Of a stretch of 64,000 nt of DNA, positions 7,696-15,261 are shown piece after piece. Numbering within the stretch: the first letter of the stretch is position 1; every line of letters begins with the position of its first letter. A program made the position numbers and the translations under genes. The notes beneath the pieces were generated by a model. It had not been told where the DNA came from. It searched no databases and was given only the letters and a program-made list of their open reading frames with translations. This DNA is from NVTR01 sp036480115 (lineage in GTDB: Bacteria > Pseudomonadota > Alphaproteobacteria > Rhodobacterales > Rhodobacteraceae): contig CBDDAE010000002.1 in NCBI GenBank assembly GCA_965224795.1, positions 310,001-374,000 of the forward strand, given 5' to 3'.

Positions 7696-8988
7696 GTGGC
7701 AATAGCACCCGCAACAGGCAAGCATTTCCTATTCTTGCAAGGTCCCCACGGGCCCTTTTTTAACAGGCTTGGGCAAATGATAAAGGCCACGGGTGCTTCT
7801 GTGCTGCGGGTTGGGTTTAACGCAGGTGATGCATTTTTTTGGCGCGATCCTGCAAGTTACATTGGCTTTAGTGGCGACCCCGCCGCATGGCCAGATTTCC
7901 TGAACAAGGTTTTGCAAATCCATGACATTACCGACATCGTAATTTACGGCGACACCCGCCCGGTCCACGCGGCGGCGGTGCAGGCCGCTAAAAAACTTGG
8001 ACTGACTGTGCATGTATTTGAAGAAGGATATCTGCGGCCATTTTGGGTTAGCTATGAGCGGGGCGGCTCAAACGGTCATTCACGGCTAATGGATATGACA
8101 GTGGCCCAGATGCGCCAAAATCTGTCGCGTTCCAGTGGTGAACACCCAGAGGCCCCGGACCATTGGGGGGACATGCGCGAACACATATTTTACGGGGCGC
8201 TGTACCACTGGTTTGTCCTGTTTAGAAATAGCAAATACCGCAATTTCCGGTCCCACAGATCAATTTCAGTTCGTCAGGAATTTATACTTTACATCAATAG
8301 GTTGGCCATGATGCCCGGGCACTGGCTGCGACGGGTGATCGCCACGCGAAACATCAAAAAGGGTGGCTTTCCATATCATTTAGCATTGTTGCAACTGGAA
8401 CATGATGCCAGCTTTCAGGCCCATTCAACATTTGGCACCATGGCCGAATTTCTACGTTTGGTGGTTCAGGGCTTTCACAACGGTGCTGCGCAACACCACC
8501 ATCTGGTTTTCAAAGCCCACCCGCTTGAAGACGGTCGTGTTCCAATTCGCAAAGAAATCAGTCGGTTGGCGAAGGAATTTAAAGTTGAAAACCGTGTTCA
8601 TTTTGTGCGTGGCGGAAAATTGGCTGGGCTGCTGGACGGTGCCAAATCTGTAGTCGCTGTAAATTCTACGGCGGCGCAACAGGCGCTTTGGCGCGGTTTG
8701 CCGTTAAAATCCTTTGGCGATGCAGTTTATTCAAAACCTGAATTTGTCTCACAGCAGACTTTGGTCGACTTTTTTACTTCGCCCCAAGGTCCCGACAGCG
8801 ATGCTTACCGCGATTATCGCCAGTATTTATTAGAAACTTCCCAGGTTGCGGGTGGGTTTTATGCGGCTCGCTCCCGGCGTCAGTTATTGCGCAAAGTGGT
8901 GGATATGATGCTGTCGCAGGACGATCCTTACGACGCATTGCACAGCAAAACAGCGGCGCAAACGCAACAGTTTAGGGTCGTGGGCTAG
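7696..8988 (+). CDS. kpsS: Capsule polysaccharide beta-Kdo transferase KpsS
   Basis: A 430-residue capsule biosynthesis protein of the KpsS family. With KpsC it builds the short poly-Kdo linker on a phosphatidylglycerol acceptor that carries group 2-type capsules to the surface. Visible family features are the FLFLQGPHGPFFNRLG start, VIYGDTRPVHAAA, HVFEEGYLRPFWVSYERGG, and the C-terminal KAHPLEDGR and VAVNSTAAQQALWRGLPLKSFGDAVY. The start is a GTG with a weak ribosome site; no better start precedes the conserved N-terminal motif. The polysaccharide-export lipoprotein and kpsC follow on the same strand. The kpsM, kpsT and kpsE genes are not in the window. Confidence 0.92.
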   Translation: MAIAPATGKHFLFLQGPHGPFFNRLGQMIKATGASVLRVGFNAGDAFFWRDPASYIGFSGDPAAWPDFLNKVLQIHDITDIVIYGDTRPVHAAAVQAAKKLGLTVHVFEEGYLRPFWVSYERGGSNGHSRLMDMTVAQMRQNLSRSSGEHPEAPDHWGDMREHIFYGALYHWFVLFRNSKYRNFRSHRSISVRQEFILYINRLAMMPGHWLRRVIATRNIKKGGFPYHLALLQLEHDASFQAHSTFGTMAEFLRLVVQGFHNGAAQHHHLVFKAHPLEDGRVPIRKEISRLAKEFKVENRVHFVRGGKLAGLLDGAKSVVAVNSTAAQQALWRGLPLKSFGDAVYSKPEFVSQQTLVDFFTSPQGPDSDAYRDYRQYLLETSQVAGGFYAARSRRQLLRKVVDMMLSQDDPYDALHSKTAAQTQQFRVVG

Positions 8989-9091
8989 TCTAACCACCTC
9001 GCCCCACTGGCATTTTTCCACAAACGATGTAGATTCATAAAAAAAATAAAAGACGTTGAAGGCAAAGTTTCAGGTCGAGGAGACCCGTGCA

Positions 9092-10225
9092 GTGACTAAA
9101 ATGACATCGCGTAATATGCGGTTGGCAGCGCTATTGGTGCTGACCACCACCGTAACCGCCTGTGGCCTACCAAGATCCGGCCCCAACAAGCGGGAAATAT
9201 TTTCCGGATCCGTACAAAAACAAGGGGATGCGTTTATCGTTGAGGTAAACGATCATGTCACCAAGGAAACGGCCATTGTGCCTGCATTCGGATTTTCGCC
9301 GGCCTTTATCAATGCCGGCAGAGTCGGCTCTGACACCATCAGCGCAGGCGATACTTTAGGCCTGAAAATTTGGGAAAATGTCGACGATGGCCTGTTATCT
9401 GTAGCCGGGGCCGGGGCAACTGTTCTGGACGAAGTGCAGGTTGATGGTTCCGGGTTTATTTTCGTGCCTTACGCCGGGCGTATTCGCGCCGCTGGCAATA
9501 CTCCGGAAGCTATTCGCCGTATCATCACGGAAAAACTGAACAATCAAACGCCAGACCCACAGGTTATGGTGCGCCGCGTGGCGGGTGATGGTGCAACGAT
9601 TTCGATAACCGGTTCGGTTGGTTCTCAGGGCATCTATGCCATTGAGCGCCCTACCCGGACATTGACAGCCATGTTGGCACGCGCCGGTGGATTGACCATT
9701 GAACCCGAAATTTCGCAGGTCACGGTATTTCGCGGCAACGAACAGGGCAAAATCTGGTTCCAAGACCTGTATAAGCAGGCCGAATTTGATATTGCACTAC
9801 GCGCGGGTGATCGAATTTTGGTGGAAGAAGACAGTCGTTCCTTTACCGCATTGGGCGCAACCGGTTCACAACAGCGGGTGACGTTTGATGCCCAGGCCTT
9901 GTCTGCGATTGAAGCCATTGCCCAAGTGGGTGGCCTAAGCACCGATACAGCCGATCCAACAGGTGTCTTTGTTTTTCGCAACGAATCTGAGGAAATATCA
10001 AACCAGGTATTGGGTCGCACAGATTTGCTTGGAGCCCAGCGCATGGTGTATGTTTTGAACCTGACGGAACCCAACGGTGTCTTTACCGCCAGGGATTTCG
10101 TTATTCGCGATGGGGACACTGTTTATGTGACCGAAGCACCTTTTGTGCAGTGGTCCAAAACCCTTAGCGCTTTGACCGGCACGCTGAACACCGCGGCTAC
10201 TGTGAATGCAATTGCGAGCCAGTAG
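9092..10225 (+). CDS. Polysaccharide export outer-membrane lipoprotein (Wza/KpsD-like)
   Basis: A 377-residue protein with a lipoprotein signal: basic start, hydrophobic run LAALLVLTTTV, and lipobox TVTAC with the modified Cys near residue 24. Next come a Poly_export domain (SDTISAGDTLGLKIWENVDDG, VDGSGFIFVPYAGRIRAAGNTPEAIRRII) and two SLBB-type units (VSITGSVGSQGIYAIERP; IEAIAQVGGLSTDTADPTGVFVFRN). These build the periplasmic ring and outer-membrane channel that export capsule. The GTG at 9092 follows a GAGGAG site; the frame also contains a TTG at 9056 and an ATG at 9101. It lies between kpsS and kpsC, so its cargo is most likely the Kdo-linked capsule. Confidence 0.9.
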   Translation: MTKMTSRNMRLAALLVLTTTVTACGLPRSGPNKREIFSGSVQKQGDAFIVEVNDHVTKETAIVPAFGFSPAFINAGRVGSDTISAGDTLGLKIWENVDDGLLSVAGAGATVLDEVQVDGSGFIFVPYAGRIRAAGNTPEAIRRIITEKLNNQTPDPQVMVRRVAGDGATISITGSVGSQGIYAIERPTRTLTAMLARAGGLTIEPEISQVTVFRGNEQGKIWFQDLYKQAEFDIALRAGDRILVEEDSRSFTALGATGSQQRVTFDAQALSAIEAIAQVGGLSTDTADPTGVFVFRNESEEISNQVLGRTDLLGAQRMVYVLNLTEPNGVFTARDFVIRDGDTVYVTEAPFVQWSKTLSALTGTLNTAATVNAIASQ

Positions 10226-10231
10226 ATCCTA

Positions 10232-12286
10232 GTGATTTCAAACAATACTGACATTGCCGCCGGAGGGTCAGACCCCCGGCGGCTTTTTGTATATAATGGC
10301 GGTTTCCTCAGTCAGGGCCGTGTGCGCCGTATTCTGGAACTGAGCGGTTGGGAACTTCGCCTTGGCAAACCCGCAGATGGCGACTGGGTTGGCGTCTGGG
10401 GTAAAAGCCCCACCTCTGGGCGTGGCGAAACGGTTGCCGATCATACCGATGCGCCGGTTTTACATGTGGAAGACTGCTTTTTACGATCCATCCATCCGGG
10501 CCGGGCAAAAGAACCCCCGCTTGGGCTAAGTATCGACCGAAGTGGCGTGCATTTTGACAGTTCACACCCGTCGGATCTGGAAACTTTACTGGCCAGTCAC
10601 GCCTTTGATGACACCGCCCTACTAAACCGTGCACGCGATGCAATCGACCGGATAAGGGCGGCGCATCTATCCAAATATAATGGGTTTCACCCCGGCAAAC
10701 CTGACATCAAAGCCCCCTATGTCCTGATCATTGATCAAACGCGCGGCGATGCTTCTATTGAATATGGCGGCGCGAATGCAGCAACATTTGCGGAAATGCT
10801 GGTCTTTGCCCAAACCGAGCATCCGGGCAGTCGCATTCTGATCAAAGGCCATCCAGAAGTTAGCGCGGGGTATCGACAAGGGCATTTTGGCCCGGAAAAC
10901 GAAAATGACCGCATTACCTACCTGCCTGATCCGGCCAGTCCCTGGGACTTACTGGAAGGTGCGACAGCGGTTTATACCGTTTCCTCGCAAATGGGCTTTG
11001 AAGCAATTTATGCCGGGCATAAGCCCCGGATTTTTGGCCAGCCGTTCTATGCAGGTTGGGGGCTAACGGCGGACGAATACCCGGTGGCGCGGCGCGAACG
11101 CACCTTAACCCGCCCGCAATTATTTGCCGGCGCTATGATCCTATATCCAACCTGGTATGATCCATGCCATGACAGATTATGCCAGTTGGAAACTGCGATT
11201 GACTGCCTAGAGGCCGAAACCCGTTCTTGGCGGGCCGATCAGGGCGGCTATGTTGCCTGTGGCATGCGGCGTTGGAAGCGGCCGTTTATCAACCGGTTCT
11301 TTGGCAGATCCAAACCGGTGGAATTTGTGGCGACGGGCGAACGGGCCTTGGCGGCGGCCAAAGCACAAAATAAAAAGCTGCTGGTCTGGGCTAAATTCGC
11401 GGCAGATTTGCCCGTTTCAGACGACGCTAAGATCGTACATGTTGAGGACGGATTTCTTCGTTCGCGTGGGCTGGGGGCCAGATTGATTGCACCGATCTCA
11501 CTGGTAGCGGACGATCTGGGTATCTATTATGACCCCGGCCGAGAGTGTCAGTTGGAAATCCTGATCAATAACTCGGTGAATTTACCGGATCATGCAATTT
11601 ACCGCGCCGAACGAATTGTGAACCGGCTGAATAAATTTGCCACCTCCAAATACAATGTTGAAACCGACCCCCTGCCCGACCTGCCGCCGGGGCTAAAAAT
11701 TCTGGTTCCTGGTCAAGTGGAAGACGATGCGTCGATCACTTTGGGATGTTCAGATGTGAACACAAATATTGGATTGTTGGAGCACACGCGGGCGGCAAAC
11801 CCTGATGCTATTATCTTGTACAAGCCACACCCCGACGTATTAGCGAAGCTTCGAAAAGGTAAAGTTGATCCGTCTGAAGCCCTGAAATACGCCAACTTGA
11901 TTCTGGGCAATGTCGATCCGATCGCGGCAATAGAACAGGTGGATGAAGTCTGGACCATGACATCAACCCTGGGGTTTGAAGCGCTGATCCGTGGAAAAAA
12001 GGTAACCTGCCTTGGCGTACCATTTTATGCCGGTTGGGGGCTTACCCATGATCTGGCCACCACTCCAGCCCGTAGATCGGCGCGCCCCAGTCTTGCAGGG
12101 CTGGTCCATGCCTGCCTGATTGATTATCCGCGCTATAATGATCCCAATACCGACCTGCCCTGCCCGGTTGAATTGGTTCTTGATCGGCTGGAAAGCGGTG
12201 AAGTTATCAGTTCCGGTGCTCTCAATTCAGCGCTAAGCAAGCTACAATCGGCATTTCGGATCTTTACCCCGCTTTGGCGGCGCTGA
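10232..12286 (+). CDS. kpsC: Capsule polysaccharide beta-Kdo transferase KpsC (two tandem catalytic modules)
   Basis: A 684-residue KpsC made of two homologous halves (about 1-330 and 331-684). The repeats are easy to see: HVEDCFLRSI against HVEDGFLRSRGLG; ILIKGHPEVSAG against ILYKPHPDVLAK; IFGQPFYAGWGLT against CLGVPFYAGWGLT; and a conserved serine-rich segment with F-EA-I-G before each. In characterised KpsC proteins the two halves add alternating beta-2,4 and beta-2,7 Kdo residues to the lipid acceptor. It starts at a GTG six bases after the export lipoprotein and ends 11 bases from the end of ribD on the other strand. Confidence 0.94.
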   Translation: MISNNTDIAAGGSDPRRLFVYNGGFLSQGRVRRILELSGWELRLGKPADGDWVGVWGKSPTSGRGETVADHTDAPVLHVEDCFLRSIHPGRAKEPPLGLSIDRSGVHFDSSHPSDLETLLASHAFDDTALLNRARDAIDRIRAAHLSKYNGFHPGKPDIKAPYVLIIDQTRGDASIEYGGANAATFAEMLVFAQTEHPGSRILIKGHPEVSAGYRQGHFGPENENDRITYLPDPASPWDLLEGATAVYTVSSQMGFEAIYAGHKPRIFGQPFYAGWGLTADEYPVARRERTLTRPQLFAGAMILYPTWYDPCHDRLCQLETAIDCLEAETRSWRADQGGYVACGMRRWKRPFINRFFGRSKPVEFVATGERALAAAKAQNKKLLVWAKFAADLPVSDDAKIVHVEDGFLRSRGLGARLIAPISLVADDLGIYYDPGRECQLEILINNSVNLPDHAIYRAERIVNRLNKFATSKYNVETDPLPDLPPGLKILVPGQVEDDASITLGCSDVNTNIGLLEHTRAANPDAIILYKPHPDVLAKLRKGKVDPSEALKYANLILGNVDPIAAIEQVDEVWTMTSTLGFEALIRGKKVTCLGVPFYAGWGLTHDLATTPARRSARPSLAGLVHACLIDYPRYNDPNTDLPCPVELVLDRLESGEVISSGALNSALSKLQSAFRIFTPLWRR

Positions 12287-12297
12287 TTTTCAGGAAA

Positions 12298-13395
12298 TTA
12301 CGGCGCGCGCCACAATGACATAGTGTCAAATCCGATTGCCCGGGTCGAAACAAGTTGAAACCTGTTTGCAGCCTTCAATTCAGCAATTCCCATTGCGGCC
12401 AGCATTGGCACCCCATCTGCGCCGAGAACCAGTCCGGCGGTAAAAGTCACCAATTCATCCACCAGACCTGCCGACAATAATGAAGCCGCCAAAGTGCCGC
12501 CACCTTCGCAATAAATTGTGTTCAATCCGGCCTGCCCCAAGGCTAATAGCGCGGCCAGTGGATCGATCTTACGATCCTTGCCGGTTGCCACGGACAACAG
12601 ACGCGCACCCAAACCTTCCCAAGCGTTGCAAAGATTAGGGTCAGCATCTATTGAATGCAGTATCCAAAGCGGGATTTCCTTTGCCGTTTGCGCCAACTGG
12701 CTTTGCAACGGAAGATCAAGTTGGCTGGACCAGATCACACGAACCGGCTGATGGGTAACACCCAGATCACGCACGTTTAGCGACGGATCATCGGCGCGCG
12801 CCGTGCCACCGCCGACCATCACCGCATCGTGTTGCGACCGTTGCAGATGTACAATACGGCGCGCGTGGGGTCCGGTAATCCATTGGCTTTCACCAGATGC
12901 CGTGGCAATTCGACCATCAAGAGAGGCCGCCAATTTCAGGGTTACATTTGGGCGCCCCAGGGTAATTCTTGATTTAAAACCAGCATGTTGACGCTTGGCC
13001 ACTTCTTCCAACACCCCGGTAGAAACTTTAACTCCGGCCTTTCTTAGCATCGCAATACCGGCACCATTAACCCTTGGATCAGGGTCTGTCGTTGCAACAA
13101 CAACGCGGCCTATACCTGCAGAGATCAGGGCCTGGGCACAGGGGGGCGTTTCGCCCTGATGGGCGCAAGGCTCTAAGGTGACATAGGCGATGGCACCGGC
13201 CGCATCGACCCCGGCCTGGGCCAGCGCCTGGGTTTCCGCATGGGGGCGACCACCATCCTGCGTCCAGCCGCGCCCAATGATCCGTTGATTTTTGACAATG
13301 ACACAGCCTACGGCCGGGTTTGGCCAGGTCCGCCCAGTAGCGCGTGCGCCAAGCCTAAGGGCATGGCGCATATGGCCGCTGTCGGTGTCGTTCAC
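12298..13395 (-). CDS. ribD: Bifunctional pyrimidine deaminase/reductase RibD
   Basis: A 365-residue two-domain enzyme of riboflavin synthesis. Residues 1-145 are the zinc deaminase with HAE (H52, E54) and PCAHQGETPPC (C77, C86). The rest is the NADPH-dependent reductase, marked by RPNVTLKLAASLDGRIAT and by IYCEGGGTLAASLLSAGLVDE. It starts at a GTG that overlaps the nrdR stop as GTGA, so nrdR and ribD are coupled. The other riboflavin genes lie 5 kb away behind three capsule genes of the opposite strand. Confidence 0.96.
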   Translation of the reverse strand: MNDTDSGHMRHALRLGARATGRTWPNPAVGCVIVKNQRIIGRGWTQDGGRPHAETQALAQAGVDAAGAIAYVTLEPCAHQGETPPCAQALISAGIGRVVVATTDPDPRVNGAGIAMLRKAGVKVSTGVLEEVAKRQHAGFKSRITLGRPNVTLKLAASLDGRIATASGESQWITGPHARRIVHLQRSQHDAVMVGGGTARADDPSLNVRDLGVTHQPVRVIWSSQLDLPLQSQLAQTAKEIPLWILHSIDADPNLCNAWEGLGARLLSVATGKDRKIDPLAALLALGQAGLNTIYCEGGGTLAASLLSAGLVDELVTFTAGLVLGADGVPMLAAMGIAELKAANRFQLVSTRAIGFDTMSLWRAP

Positions 13396-13859
13396 TTTTC
13401 TTCTTTAGGTGGCGGACGCAATTGCGAAACAAATTTGTCGAAATCGTCTGCTTCCTGAAAATTCATATACACGCTGGCAAACCGCACATAGGCAACTGTG
13501 TCAATCCGGGCCAGGCTTTCCATAACGATCTCGCCGATCGTATTTGAATCAATGTCGGTTTCGCCCATGCTTTCAAGGCGGCGCACCACGCCGGAAATCA
13601 TCTGATCCATGCGATCATGGTCAACGGGGCGTTTTTGCAAAGAAATGCGGATTGAGCGTTCAAGCTTATCGCGGTCAAAAGATTCGCGCCGACCGTTGGA
13701 TTTTATCACCACCAGATCGCGCAGCTGCACCCTTTCATAAGTGGTAAAGCGACCCGAACAGCCAGGGCAAAACCGCCGCCGCCGAATGGCCACGTGTTCC
13801 TCAGCCGGACGGCTGTCTTTAACCTGAGTATCTAAATTTCCACAAAACGGACAGCGCAT
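13392..13859 (-). CDS. nrdR: Transcriptional repressor NrdR
   Basis: A 155-residue NrdR, the zinc-ribbon and ATP-cone repressor of ribonucleotide reductase genes. The start is set at the ATG at 13859 because every NrdR begins with MRCPFCG; the frame extends 33 codons further upstream but that part is not conserved. The zinc ribbon uses C3, C6, C31 and C34. The basic RRRRFCPGC region binds DNA, and the ATP-cone follows (VVIKSNGRRESFDRDKLERSI). The gene is followed directly by ribD. Its targets (nrd genes with NrdR boxes) are not in this window. Confidence 0.97.
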   Translation of the reverse strand: MRCPFCGNLDTQVKDSRPAEEHVAIRRRRFCPGCSGRFTTYERVQLRDLVVIKSNGRRESFDRDKLERSIRISLQKRPVDHDRMDQMISGVVRRLESMGETDIDSNTIGEIVMESLARIDTVAYVRFASVYMNFQEADDFDKFVSQLRPPPKEEK

Positions 13860-13970
13860 CGCCGATCCCCTTATTCTTCTGCCTCTTGGGTGTTTCCCCA
13901 ATTTATCCACAGGGACTATAGGCCCGTTGGCAGAGATTGGGTAGGGGGCAATTATCACCGCAACATGCAG

Positions 13971-14375
13971 TTATTGCAAATGCGCCACGACTTTTCTGCT
14001 GTGCGATGCGTCCCGATGTTCGAAAAGGTAAATTCCTTGCCATCTCCCAAGAGATAATTGGCCGTTAATGACAGGAATCTGCAAGCTGGTGGGCAGCATC
14101 GCCGCCTTAATATGCGCTGGCATGTCGTCTGGGCCTTCATAGGTGTGGGTTAAGTAAGCCATTTTGGGATCAGTTGTGGGCGGCACGAGGCGGTGGAAAT
14201 AGTTCTGCAAATCGGTCTGAACCTCGGGGTCGGCGTTTTCCTGAATCAATAGGCTGGCGGATGTGTGTTGGATGAACAAGGTGAGAAGGCCGTCGGTTTT
14301 TGCCCAGTCGGTGACCTGAGTTGTGAAATCGTACAGGCCGGGGCCGTTGGTGGGGATTGTAAATGTTGTGTGCAT
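13971..14375 (-). CDS. YjbQ family protein (UPF0047)
   Basis: A 134-residue protein of the YjbQ/UPF0047 family. It carries the signature FIQHTSASLLIQENADP, the later MPAHIKAAMLPTSLQIPV and the final GRWQGIYLFEHRD. The His, Glu and Asp residues of these motifs cluster in known structures and probably bind a metal or substrate. Some members have weak thiamine-phosphate synthase activity, but the true role is unsettled. It begins three bases after the stop of an HxlR regulator on the same strand, so both are likely on one transcript. Confidence 0.9.
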   Translation of the reverse strand: MHTTFTIPTNGPGLYDFTTQVTDWAKTDGLLTLFIQHTSASLLIQENADPEVQTDLQNYFHRLVPPTTDPKMAYLTHTYEGPDDMPAHIKAAMLPTSLQIPVINGQLSLGRWQGIYLFEHRDASHSRKVVAHLQ

Positions 14376-14378
14376 AAT

Positions 14379-14723
14379 TCAATCCTCGATCCGCTCGGCA
14401 ATCACATGTTCCATTCCCCAGTCATAAAGATTTTGCAAAATACCGCTTAGGCTGCGGCCCTTTTCGGTCAGGCTGTATTCCACCTTGGGCGGAACCTGCG
14501 GGTACACTTTTCGTCTAACCAGCCCGTCTGCTTCCAACTGGCGCAATTGATTGGTCAACGTTCGTTGTGAAATTTTACATAGCAGCCGCTGCAATTCACC
14601 AAACCGTTTGGTACTGTCGATCAGACGAAACAGGATCACGCCCTTCCACTTGCCGCCCATAATATCCAGCGTGCCTTCCACCGGGCATTCAATTGGCATG
14701 TCGTGTTTTTGTTTTCGGGTCAT
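14379..14723 (-). CDS. HxlR family winged-helix transcriptional regulator
   Basis: A 114-residue HxlR/MarR-like regulator. It shows C-P-V-E-GTLDIMGGKWKGVILFRL at the N-terminus, the recognition segment KISQRTLTNQLRQLEADGLVRR, and the wing PPKVEYSLTEKGRSL. A Cys near residue 13 stands where redox-sensing HxlR proteins carry theirs, so electrophile or oxidant sensing is possible. An AAGGAGG ribosome site precedes it. It is divergent from a MAPEG-family gene, and a palindrome lies between the two, so it probably regulates itself and that gene. Confidence 0.92.
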   Translation of the reverse strand: MTRKQKHDMPIECPVEGTLDIMGGKWKGVILFRLIDSTKRFGELQRLLCKISQRTLTNQLRQLEADGLVRRKVYPQVPPKVEYSLTEKGRSLSGILQNLYDWGMEHVIAERIED

Positions 14724-14746
14724 CCAGCCTCCTTACGGCAGAATTA

Positions 14747-14759
14747 TACCCTTAGGGTA
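14747..14759. promoter_or_regulatory. Candidate HxlR operator palindrome
   Basis: A perfect inverted repeat TACCCT-T-AGGGTA, flanked by partly symmetric AT bases, between the divergent HxlR and MAPEG genes. Its size and place fit a dimeric winged-helix regulator. Binding is inferred. Confidence 0.55.
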
Positions 14760-14829
14760 ATATTACTGCGTACTTTACTTACCTATCCTTTATTGCAGAT
14801 TGCAAGCATAGCAAAAACCGGAGCCTGAA

Positions 14830-15231
14830 ATGACCGAATTAAGCACTGAAACTTACTGGCTTGTCCTGACCACCGTCTTCACATCGGTGCTGTGGGCCGG
14901 GCATATCCTGCAACGTATCATCGAAATGAAACCCTACGCCGCGTTTCGCGATCCGCGCCACGATGAACCGACAAAAGCCCCCTGGGCCCAGCGCACAATC
15001 CGCGCCCACACCAATGCCGTGGAAAATCTGGTGGTTTTTGGCGTTCTGGTGATTGTTCTGGAAATATCGGGTGGCAATTCAACGTTCACAGCTGGTGCCG
15101 CCAAGCTCTATTTTTTCTCCCGCGTCGTGCATTTTTTCGTCTACACATTCGCTGTCCCATGGGCGCGCACACCGATCTACCTGGTGGGATTTGGCTGTCA
15201 GATGGCGATTGCGTGGGTGCTGTTGGGGTAA
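14830..15231 (+). CDS. MAPEG family membrane protein
   Basis: A 133-residue protein with four predicted membrane helices, matching the MAPEG family (membrane-associated eicosanoid and glutathione metabolism). The most typical part is the loop after helix one (RIIEMKPYAAFRDPR) and the RAHTNAVENLVVF segment at the start of helix two. Bacterial members are often linked to detoxification of electrophiles, some with glutathione transferase activity. Divergence from an HxlR regulator fits induction by a toxic electrophile or oxidant (inference). GGAG lies six bases before the ATG. It converges with rpoD, with 30 bases between the stops. Confidence 0.88.
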   Translation: MTELSTETYWLVLTTVFTSVLWAGHILQRIIEMKPYAAFRDPRHDEPTKAPWAQRTIRAHTNAVENLVVFGVLVIVLEISGGNSTFTAGAAKLYFFSRVVHFFVYTFAVPWARTPIYLVGFGCQMAIAWVLLG

Positions 15232-15261
15232 ATCGAATGCAATGATCAGTCTATCAAAACT

